Shown here: one piece after another, positions 7,229-12,848 of the stretch
Numbering within the stretch: position 1 is the stretch's first letter
Layout of the letters: each line of letters opens with the position of its first letter
Assembly (NCBI GenBank): GCA_040755715.1
Contig: JBFLXN010000053.1
Span: 1-15,814, forward strand
Length of the DNA: 15,814 bases
Reading direction: 5' to 3'
Origin: JBFLXN01 sp040755715 [NCBI: Candidatus Edwardsbacteria bacterium]
Lineage (GTDB): Bacteria; Edwardsbacteria; AC1; JBFLXN01
The notes under the pieces: model-generated
The model's database searches: none
What the model was told of the DNA's origin: nothing
What the model saw: the letters and a program-made list of their open reading frames with translations, nothing else
Program-made: the position numbers and the translations under genes

Positions 7229-7756
7229 TTGCAGGACCTTTCACTACATATCCTTGACATAGCTGAAAATTCTATTGCCGCTGGGGCAAAGAAGATAAAG
7301 ATTGTTATAAAAGAAGACTTAAAGAAAGACTTACTTAAGTTGAATATCGTTGACGATGGTAAGGGAATGAACAAAAACACATTAAAGAGGGTTTTAGACC
7401 CTTTCTTCACCACCAAGAATAAAAAGGTAGGATTGGGATTACCCTTACTTACTCAAGCAGCCAGGATGAGTGGAGGAGACATAAAAATTGAATCTAGTGA
7501 AGGAAGAGGAACGAATATAGTTGCCACTTTTCAGCACAGTCACATTGACCGAAAACCCTTGGGAGATATAGCCAATACCCTTATCACTCTTATTATCGGT
7601 AATCCTGAGGTAGAGTTTTCTTATATTCATATCAAAGATGGAAAAAAATTTTCATTTGCAACACAAGAAACAAAAAAAAGATTAAAAGGGATAACATTAA
7701 ATAGTCCTGAGGGAATAAGAATCATCAGAAAGAAATTGGTTCTTCGCAGGAGATAA
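7229..7756 (+). CDS. Histidine-kinase-like ATPase (GHKL), hydrogenase-operon type
   Basis: This 175-aa protein begins MQDLSLHILDIAENS, an N-box-bearing start (N14) typical of this family, which supports the TTG start at 7229 although no strong Shine-Dalgarno sequence is seen. Further ATPase motifs are VDDGKGM (41-47, G1), DPFFTTK (57-63, F-box) and GLGLP (68-72, G2). There is no dimerisation/phospho-acceptor His domain. The last 70 residues form a separate basic domain of unknown role. The gene lies directly upstream of the ferredoxin/NuoF genes, its usual place in HydABC-type clusters, so it likely acts with the anti-sigma-like ATPase, HsfB-like and PHP proteins in regulation. Confidence 0.85.
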   Translation: MQDLSLHILDIAENSIAAGAKKIKIVIKEDLKKDLLKLNIVDDGKGMNKNTLKRVLDPFFTTKNKKVGLGLPLLTQAARMSGGDIKIESSEGRGTNIVATFQHSHIDRKPLGDIANTLITLIIGNPEVEFSYIHIKDGKKFSFATQETKKRLKGITLNSPEGIRIIRKKLVLRRR

Positions 7757-7810
7757 CTGATAATTTTCAATTGCTAATTGATAATTTTACAATGAATAAT
7801 TGTTTATTCA
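7757..7810. repeat. 21-bp-period repeat sharing words with the array at 121-203, plus a 7-bp hairpin
   Basis: TGATAATTTT occurs at 7758-7767 and 7779-7788, 21 bp apart, around CAATTGCTAAT. These are the words of the array at 121-203, about 7.6 kb away. It is followed by a perfect hairpin TGAATAA-TTGT-TTATTCA (7793-7810). The block starts at the base after the ATPase stop codon and ends before the Shine-Dalgarno AGGAGG (7837-7842) of the next gene. Confidence 0.7.
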
Positions 7811-7847
7811 CAACAATTCGTGATGAGCCAAAAATTAGGAGGATATT

Positions 7848-8231
7848 ATGCCAAAACTCAAAATAGAAGACTTAGCCAAAATCAGAGAGAAGACTAAATC
7901 TCTCACTACTTTGCGCGAAGGCGTGGGACGAGCAAAGGTAACCGTGCACATGGGGACTTGCGGAATTGCCGCTGGAGCACGAGAAATAATGAGCGCACTA
8001 TTGAGTGAGATTGAAAAGCACAAAGTGAAAGATATTTTGGTAACTACTTCAGGCTGTGCTGGACTATGCAACCGAGAGCCAATGGCTACAGTGGAATTAT
8101 TGGACAAACCTCCGGTTAAATATGTTGACCTCACTCCGGAAAAGATGCGAAAGATTTTTGCCGAACATATTCTCGGAGGCAAAATCGTTAATGAATACGC
8201 CCTCGCCATAGGTAGTGAAATGATGCACTGA
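7848..8231 (+). CDS. Short thioredoxin-fold [2Fe-2S] ferredoxin-like protein
   Basis: This 127-aa protein has the C-terminal thioredoxin-like half of NuoE/HydC without the N-terminal helical bundle of full-length NuoE. Cys residues are C38 in HMGTCGIAAG and C70/C74 in TSGCAGLC. A NuoE site has C-x4-C and C-x3-C; here the second Cys of the first pair is an Ala/Gly position, so only three thiol ligands are visible. It may bind no cluster or use another ligand. Short proteins of this kind accompany bifurcating hydrogenase genes in some acetogens and thermophiles as an extra subunit. The start is well defined: AGGAGG at 7837-7842 and ATG at 7848. I see no full-length NuoE gene in the window. Confidence 0.8.
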   Translation: MPKLKIEDLAKIREKTKSLTTLREGVGRAKVTVHMGTCGIAAGAREIMSALLSEIEKHKVKDILVTTSGCAGLCNREPMATVELLDKPPVKYVDLTPEKMRKIFAEHILGGKIVNEYALAIGSEMMH

Positions 8232-8232
8232 G

Positions 8233-8332
8233 AAACGCTAAGCGCTAAACGCTTAACGCTGGACGCCAGACGCAAAAAGACCAAAATCGCGAAGCGTAGA
8301 GCGTGAAGCGCCAAGCGTATAGCGTGAAGTGT
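8233..8332. repeat. Inverted heptamer array, six units per arm
   Basis: The left arm has six consecutive 7-bp words at 8233-8274: AAACGCT, AAGCGCT, AAACGCT, TAACGCT, GGACGCC, AGACGCA. A 16-base loop (8275-8290) follows. The right arm has six words on the other strand at 8291-8332: GAAGCGT, AGAGCGT, GAAGCGC, CAAGCGT, ATAGCGT, GAAGTGT. The core ACGCT/AGCGT is complementary between arms. The array starts one base after a stop codon and ends just before the Shine-Dalgarno sequence of the next gene. Confidence 0.9.
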
Positions 8333-8350
8333 CTAAAGGAGAAAACTAAT

Positions 8351-8752
8351 ATGATTCAAGTAACCGTAGAATGCCCTCACTGTCGTAAAAGTTTAATGGA
8401 CGAAAAAGTCAAGATTGATGGCCATCCGAGTATTAAAGTAATGATTGAATATATGAAGGAAAGAGGAACACTCTATCTCAGTTCTCTCTATGGAAGTTAC
8501 AATATTCAAAGTGAATTGCTTGTACCCGAAGGAAAGATAGCACATTTCTTCTGTCCTTACTGTAAAGCCTATCTTGAGACGACACGTATTTGCGAAAAGT
8601 GCGAAGCACCGATGGTAGCGATGAAATTTCCCAGGGGTGGCATTATTCAAATCTGCTCCCGTCGGGGTTGCAAAAAACATCTGGTAGAATTTGAAGATTT
8701 GGAAACAGAAATCAGAGAATTCTACGAAGCATATTCTACATTTGTTAAATGA
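8351..8752 (+). CDS. Double zinc-ribbon protein of unknown function
   Basis: This 133-aa protein has four Cys pairs: C8-PH-C11, C68-PY-C71, C81-EK-C84 and C102-SRRG-C107, with H110 nearby. C8/C11 and C68/C71 could make one ribbon and C81/C84 with C102/C107 a second; rubredoxin-like iron binding is also possible. A middle segment LYLSSLYGSY (41-50) has no cysteine. I do not know a characterised homologue. The ATG at 8351 follows AAAGGAG (8335-8341). The gene lies between the short ferredoxin and NuoF-like genes, where a NuoE gene would normally be expected, and is bracketed by two arrays of the same heptamer word. That suggests a cassette or a lineage-specific subunit or assembly factor. Confidence 0.75.
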   Translation: MIQVTVECPHCRKSLMDEKVKIDGHPSIKVMIEYMKERGTLYLSSLYGSYNIQSELLVPEGKIAHFFCPYCKAYLETTRICEKCEAPMVAMKFPRGGIIQICSRRGCKKHLVEFEDLETEIREFYEAYSTFVK

Positions 8753-8753
8753 A

Positions 8754-8831
8754 AAACGCTGAACGCTACACGCCAAATGCTATACGCGTGAAGTGTAAAG
8801 CGTCAAGCGTTGAGCGTGAAGCGTAAAGCGT
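8754..8831. repeat. Second inverted array of the same ACGCT/AGCGT heptamer
   Basis: Left words at 8754-8788 are AAACGCT, GAACGCT, ACACGCC, AAATGCT, ATACGCG. Right words at 8790-8831 are GAAGTGT, AAAGCGT, CAAGCGT, TGAGCGT, GAAGCGT, AAAGCGT. Five units face six with almost no loop. It has the same core and arm order as the array at 8233-8332, so the two arrays bracket the zinc-ribbon gene. It ends before the AAGGAGG (8838-8844) of the NuoF-like gene. Confidence 0.9.
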
Positions 8832-8849
8832 CGCAAAAAGGAGGTTAAA

Positions 8850-10643
8850 TTGAGACAATACAGAACCCATTTACTTGTTTGTGCCGGCACAGGTTGTGTT
8901 TCCTGTGGGGCATTTAAACTTAAAGAAGCCTTTGAAAAAGAAATTACCAGACAGAATCTACAAAACGAAGTGCTGGTCATTACCACCGGCTGCAACGGCT
9001 TCTGTGAAAGGGGACCAATAGTGATGGTTCAGCCAGACGGCATCTTCTATCAAAGATTAACAGAAGCCGATATTCCTTTCTTAGTAGAAGAACATCTACT
9101 CAAAGGCAGACCTGTCAAGAAATTTATGTATGTCCCACCTGAAGTAGCTGAACCAATTCCCAAGATGAAGGACATTGAGTTCTTTAAGCACCAGAGACTC
9201 ATTGTCTTAAGAAATCGTGGGAGAATTGACCCGGAAAAGATTGACGAATACATTGCCTACGATGGCTATCAAGCCCTAGCCAAAGCACTTACTTCCCTCA
9301 CGCCAGAAGAAATAATTGAAGAAGTAAAAAATTCGGGTCTCCGAGGTAGAGGTGGAGCTGGATTTCCTACCGGCTATAAATGGGACCTCTGCCGGAAGGC
9401 AAAAGGAGATGTGAAATATCTTATTTGTAACGGTGACGAAGGTGACCCTGGTGCCTTTATGGATAGAAGTGTCTTAGAAGCAGACCCACATTCGGTGCTT
9501 GAAGGAATGATTATCGGCGCCAAAGCAATTGGAGCAACTGAGGGATATATTTATGTCCGGAATGAATATCCTTTAGCAGTCCAGAGAATAAAGATTGCCA
9601 TTCAGCAGGCAGAGGAATATGGTCTTTTAGGAGAAAACATACTTGGCACAGGGTTTAACTTCTCAGTAAGGGTCACCAGAGGTGGAGGCGCCTTTGTCTG
9701 CGGAGAAGAAACCGCTTTAATCCGTTCCATTGAGGGCAGAGTTGGAAGGCCCAGACAGAGGCCTCCGTATCCGGTCCAGAAGGGTCTATGGGGCAAGCCC
9801 ACCAACATCAACAATGTAGAGACCTGGGCAAATGTGCCGCCAATAATCTTAAGAGGGGCTAAATGGTTTTCCAGCCTCGGCACGGAAAAGAGTAAAGGAA
9901 CAAAAATCTTCTCCCTCGTCGGTAAAATAAACAACACCGGCTTAGTAGAAGTGCCAATGGGAATTACGCTTAAGGAGATTATTTATGGGATTGGCGGAGG
10001 AATTCCTAAGAATAAACAATTCAAGGCAGTTCAGACTGGTGGTCCTTCTGGAGGATGTATTCCCAAAGAACTGCTTGATTTGCCTATAGATTATGAAAGT
10101 CTGGTCTCTGCTGGCTCAATGATGGGTTCAGGTGGGATGATTGTAATGGATGAAGACACCTGCATGGTTGATGTGGCAAAATATTTTATGAATTTCCTCC
10201 GAGATGAATCCTGCGGCAAGTGCGTCTCCTGTAGAGAGGGAACCCAGAGAATGTATGAAATCCTTTGCAAAGTTAGTGAAGGAGAAGGTAAAGAAGAAGA
10301 CATCAATCTCCTTGAAGAATTGGCTTTAGTAGTCAAGGATACTTCAATGTGTGGTCTTGGACAGACAGCGGCAAATCCAGTTCTTTCTACACTTCGCTAT
10401 TTCAAAGACGAATATTCTGCCCATATCAAAGACAGAACCTGTCCGGCTGGTGTCTGCAAGGCACTCATTGAGTATTTAATTGATGCGGCAAAATGCAATG
10501 GCTGTATGGCTTGTCTCAAATCCTGTCCAACATCTGCGATTATTGGGGAAAGAAAAAAGCCACACAAAATAGACCCTGAAAAGTGCATCAAATGCGGTGC
10601 CTGTTATGAGACCTGTAAGTTTGATGCTATAGCGGTATCATAA
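8850..10643 (+). CDS. nuoF: NuoF/HydB-like NADH-binding flavoprotein of a bifurcating complex
   Basis: This 597-aa protein has the full layout of HydB of bifurcating hydrogenases. The N-terminal thioredoxin-fold [2Fe-2S] domain has C11-x4-C16 and C48-x3-C52. The NuoF core has GRGGAGFPTG (166-175, FMN/NADH) and NGDEGDPGAFMDR (194-206), followed by an SLBB-type region and a 4Fe-4S site C455/458/461 and C501. CPAGVC (531-536) may form a metal site. The C-terminus has two ferredoxin 4Fe-4S motifs, C549/552/555/559 and C579/582/585/589. Its role is exchanging electrons between NAD(H), flavin and the Fe-S chain in the cytoplasm. The TTG start at 8850 has a strong AAGGAGG five bases upstream. The last 36 codons are duplicated downstream of the PIN module at 11452-11565. 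Confidence 0.93.
   Translation: MRQYRTHLLVCAGTGCVSCGAFKLKEAFEKEITRQNLQNEVLVITTGCNGFCERGPIVMVQPDGIFYQRLTEADIPFLVEEHLLKGRPVKKFMYVPPEVAEPIPKMKDIEFFKHQRLIVLRNRGRIDPEKIDEYIAYDGYQALAKALTSLTPEEIIEEVKNSGLRGRGGAGFPTGYKWDLCRKAKGDVKYLICNGDEGDPGAFMDRSVLEADPHSVLEGMIIGAKAIGATEGYIYVRNEYPLAVQRIKIAIQQAEEYGLLGENILGTGFNFSVRVTRGGGAFVCGEETALIRSIEGRVGRPRQRPPYPVQKGLWGKPTNINNVETWANVPPIILRGAKWFSSLGTEKSKGTKIFSLVGKINNTGLVEVPMGITLKEIIYGIGGGIPKNKQFKAVQTGGPSGGCIPKELLDLPIDYESLVSAGSMMGSGGMIVMDEDTCMVDVAKYFMNFLRDESCGKCVSCREGTQRMYEILCKVSEGEGKEEDINLLEELALVVKDTSMCGLGQTAANPVLSTLRYFKDEYSAHIKDRTCPAGVCKALIEYLIDAAKCNGCMACLKSCPTSAIIGERKKPHKIDPEKCIKCGACYETCKFDAIAVS
10529..10637 (+). repeat. Upstream copy of a 109-bp direct repeat (3' end of the NuoF-like gene)
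   Basis: These 109 bases, the coding 3' end including the last ferredoxin motif, recur at 11451-11559 with 101 identities by my count. The eight differences are all at third codon positions, and seven are silent. The copies start exactly 922 bp apart and enclose the PIN module. Similarity stops abruptly on both sides. Confidence 0.9.
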
Positions 10644-10675
10644 AATACATGAGGAGGAAAAGAAAAGAGCTCAAA

Positions 10676-10705
10676 TTGAAGATAAGAAATTATGAAATGT
10701 AGAAT
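10676..10705 (+). promoter_or_regulatory. Weak possible promoter for the PIN module
   Basis: TTGAAG (10676-10681), an 18-base spacer and TAGAAT (10700-10705) make a sigma70-like arrangement 45 bp before the PIN start. Such matches are common in AT-rich DNA. The case rests mainly on the expectation that a toxin-antitoxin module brings its own promoter. Confidence 0.2.
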
Positions 10706-10750
10706 AATCCTTAAATCAAATTCAAAAGAAAGCCAAGGAGCATGGTTCAA

Positions 10751-11230
10751 ATGAAGAAATTAAGGTTGTATTTAGATACCTCTATCATTAACTTTCTCTT
10801 TGCTGAAGATGAGCCCGAGAAACAGGAGATAACTAAAGAATTCTTTGAGAATTTTGTGACCAAAGGAAAGTTTATAGTCTATGTCTCTGATGTAGTTATT
10901 GAAGAGATTGAAAAGACTAATGATGTAAAGAAAAGGAAGATACTTTTGGAGGTTGTAGCTAAATATAACTTGGAGGCATTTTCTCTTACTGAAGAAGCAA
11001 TAGATTTAGCAAATAAGTATTTAGCTAAGAAGATTGTTCCTAAAAAGAAAGTGGAGGATGCAAGGCATATTGCTATTGCTACGATAAATGAATGCGATGC
11101 ATTGCTTAGTTGGAATTATGAGCATTTAGCCAACATAAATAAAGAGAGAAAAATAATTGCTACTAATCTTGAAGAAGGCTATAATTATCTTCTGAGATTA
11201 GTAACACCTATGGAGGTAATGGGAAAATGA
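10751..11230 (+). CDS. PIN-domain protein, probable toxin RNase
   Basis: This 159-aa protein begins MKKLRLYLDTSIINFL, the usual first strand of PIN nucleases with D9. The conserved acidic residues that follow are E51/E52 (SDVVIEEIEKT) and D103 (VEDARHIAIA), and the last motif is CDALLSWNYEHL with D116 and N122. PIN toxins cut RNA using Mg2+ held by these residues. ATG 10742 would leave one base after AAGGAG (10735-10740), so ATG 10751, ten bases away, is chosen. The stop overlaps the start of the 61-aa gene. The pair lies between the NuoF-like gene and its natural partner at 11699 and is enclosed by the duplicated nuoF 3' end. Confidence 0.85.
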   Translation: MKKLRLYLDTSIINFLFAEDEPEKQEITKEFFENFVTKGKFIVYVSDVVIEEIEKTNDVKKRKILLEVVAKYNLEAFSLTEEAIDLANKYLAKKIVPKKKVEDARHIAIATINECDALLSWNYEHLANINKERKIIATNLEEGYNYLLRLVTPMEVMGK

Positions 11231-11412
11231 AGATATCTAAAGCTCTCAAAGAGGTATGGGAATGGAAAGAGGCAGTGTATGAGGAGACAAAAAATATGGA
11301 CAAAAAAGAGGTAGTGAAATATTTTCACAAAAGCGTAGGTAGACTTCTAGATAAAATGGATTACAAAAAGATAGAAGTATCCAATGGAGTTTACAGATTA
11401 AGTAAAAAATAA
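11227..11412 (+). CDS. Small protein paired with PIN toxin, probable antitoxin
   Basis: This 61-aa basic protein begins MKISKALKEVWEWKEAVYEE and continues with KYFHKSVGRLLDKMDYKK. It overlaps the PIN gene by four bases (ATGA). Small helical proteins with a KEVWEWKE-like segment commonly follow PIN genes of this kind, which supports an antitoxin role. I see no clear DNA-binding motif such as AbrB or ribbon-helix-helix. No independent ribosome binding site is needed, given the overlap. Confidence 0.7.
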   Translation: MKISKALKEVWEWKEAVYEETKNMDKKEVVKYFHKSVGRLLDKMDYKKIEVSNGVYRLSKK

Positions 11413-11451
11413 TGAGACCCGCAATAGCAGATAACGTGATGTTTGTGTTGA

Positions 11452-11565
11452 ACATCTGCGATTATTGGAGAAAGGAAAAAACCACACAAAATAGACCCTG
11501 AAAAGTGCATCAAATGCGGTGCCTGCTATGACACTTGCAAGTTTGATGCCATAGCGGTAATGTGA
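11452..11565 (+). pseudogene. Headless relic of the NuoF-like gene's 3' end
   Basis: From ACA at 11452 to TGA at 11563-11565 the frame encodes 37 residues matching residues 561-597 of the NuoF-like protein, including the Cys motif CIKCGACYDTC. Only E587 to D and the final residue (S to M) differ. An in-frame TGA (11449-11451) lies immediately upstream and there is no start codon, so it cannot be made as a protein alone. All eight base differences in the 109-bp match are at third positions. The relic sits in the expected place just before the HoxU-like gene, so it may be the ancestral 3' end displaced by the PIN insertion, or the end of a diverged homologue brought in by recombination. Confidence 0.88.
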
Positions 11566-11580
11566 TGCTCTATCAACTAT

Positions 11581-11676
11581 CACAGATTAGCACAGATAAA
11601 ATACCACAGTTGATCACAGATTTTGTCGTAGAATTATCTGTGGTCATCTGTGTTTCTTAATCTGTGACCATCTGTG
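11581..11676. repeat. Inverted CACAGAT / ATCTGTG array with 10-bp period
   Basis: CACAGAT occurs at 11581, 11591 and 11615. Its reverse complement ATCTGTG occurs at 11636, 11646, 11660 and 11670. Adjacent words are spaced 10 bp apart in three pairs (11581/11591, 11636/11646, 11660/11670), so they would lie on the same DNA face. The array ends ten bases before the Shine-Dalgarno sequence GAGGAG (11687-11692) of the next gene. Confidence 0.88.
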
Positions 11677-11698
11677 CAAAGAAAGTGAGGAGAAAAAA

Positions 11699-12403
11699 AT
11701 GCCAAACATCAGAATAAATGGTATAGACTTTGAAGCAGAAAAAGGACAGACTATTTTGGAGGTCGCCAGATTTTTAGGAATCAAGATACCAACCCTTTGT
11801 TACAACGAAGGATTAACTCCTTACGGCGCTTGCCGACTGTGTCTGGTAGAAATCGGTGAGGGAGAAGATAGTAAACTCGTTTCTTCCTGCACTTATCCAG
11901 TAGAAGAAGGACTAAAAGTTCGGACTCATTCGAAACAAGTAATCCGCTCTCGCAAAATGATGATTGAGCTTCTACTCTCCGTCTGTCCAACTTCCAAAAC
12001 AATTCAGGACCTCGCCTCCAGTTTAGGCGTCAGAAGAACTCGTTTCAAAGTAAGGAATGAAGACTGCATCCTCTGTGGACTTTGTGTTAGAATGTGTGCC
12101 GAACAGATGGATGCAAGAGCCATTGGTTTCGTCAATAGAGGATACAAACAAAAAATTTCTACTCCCTTTGATATTAAGTCTGAAGTCTGTCGCACCTGCG
12201 GTGCCTGTATGTATATCTGTCCTGCTTGTCAGATGCGCTGTTTGGGACCACAGTTAGAGGGAGATGTTTGCGGCTCCTGCCTGGAACTCCAGCCGAGTTG
12301 CCTTGAATTTTATGAAGACCTACAATGCTGGATGGGAACGGTGGATAGATGTGGAACTTGTGTGAAGGAAAAGAAAGAAGTTGGTAATAAGGTGAAGAAG
12401 TGA
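11699..12403 (+). CDS. HoxU/NuoG-N-like Fe-S subunit without hydrogenase domain
   Basis: This 234-aa protein corresponds to the N-terminal Fe-S part of HydA/NuoG only. Its [2Fe-2S] site is C34-x10-C45-x2-C48-x15-C64. The segment that normally holds the His-Cys3 cluster is shortened to LLLSVCPTSKTIQDLA, with a single Cys96. Two ferredoxin motifs follow: C123/126/129/133 and C164/167/170/174. A Cys-rich tail has C177, C181, C191, C194, C201, C210, C218 and C221. No H-cluster domain follows, so this is not a hydrogenase. It likely passes electrons from the NuoF-like subunit to another catalytic subunit, perhaps the glutamate-synthase-like protein downstream. GAGGAG lies six bases before the ATG; the stop overlaps the next GTG. 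Confidence 0.88.
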   Translation: MPNIRINGIDFEAEKGQTILEVARFLGIKIPTLCYNEGLTPYGACRLCLVEIGEGEDSKLVSSCTYPVEEGLKVRTHSKQVIRSRKMMIELLLSVCPTSKTIQDLASSLGVRRTRFKVRNEDCILCGLCVRMCAEQMDARAIGFVNRGYKQKISTPFDIKSEVCRTCGACMYICPACQMRCLGPQLEGDVCGSCLELQPSCLEFYEDLQCWMGTVDRCGTCVKEKKEVGNKVKK

Positions 12404-12825
12404 GTATAGAAACTGGAAACCAGAAATTTGATAGTCCTTACAAGCCTATAAGGAGCTTCAAAGACTTGAAAGTCTACCAGAACACCTACGAGGCTGCCCT
12501 TATGGTGATGACTAAAATTGTTCCGAAGCTCCCCGACGACGAACGTTTCAGCCTTAAGAAACAACTGTCTAATGCGTGTAAATCTATTCCGGCGTTAATA
12601 TCGGAAGGATATGCTAAAAAACATCAGAAAAAGCATTTTCAAAAATACTTGGATGATGCAATGGGTGAGTGTAATGAGATGGTAACCCACTTGAGTTTCT
12701 GCCGGGATCTTTACTATCATCTATTAGAAGAAGGAATCTGTGAAAAATTGATAGAAGTTTATGACATCTCAGGCAGACAGCTCTATAATCTAAGTAAGAA
12801 ATGGAAGGATTTCAAGGAAAAATGA
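12400..12825 (+). CDS. Four-helix-bundle protein (23S rRNA intervening-sequence type)
   Basis: This 141-aa protein has the signature of the IVS-encoded four-helix-bundle family: SFKDLKVYQNTYEAAL, then LPDDERFSLKKQLSNACKSI, then LISEGYAKK, then a Gly-containing helix DDAMGECNEM. These proteins were first noted in insertions of 23S rRNA genes but are widespread outside them; their biochemical role is unknown. The GTG start overlaps the upstream stop (GTGA), and the N-terminal 20 residues are longer than usual, so a later start is possible. It is inserted between two genes that probably encode subunits of one complex. Confidence 0.82.
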   Translation: MSIETGNQKFDSPYKPIRSFKDLKVYQNTYEAALMVMTKIVPKLPDDERFSLKKQLSNACKSIPALISEGYAKKHQKKHFQKYLDDAMGECNEMVTHLSFCRDLYYHLLEEGICEKLIEVYDISGRQLYNLSKKWKDFKEK

Positions 12826-12848
12826 CTATTTAGAAACTTAGACAATAG

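Noticed and set aside
7835-8314. 159-aa open frame on the minus strand over the short ferredoxin gene
   Set aside because: The plus strand has AGGAGG, ATG and family motifs; the minus frame runs into the heptamer array and resembles no known protein.
10742-10750. Upstream ATG as start of the PIN gene
   Set aside because: Only one base separates it from AAGGAG, and PIN proteins of this type begin at MKKLRLYLDTS, which is the ATG at 10751.
11699-12403. Annotation as [FeFe]-hydrogenase HydA
   Set aside because: The N-terminal Fe-S part matches, but the protein ends at 234 aa with no L1-L3 H-cluster motifs, and no frameshifted remainder follows before the next gene.
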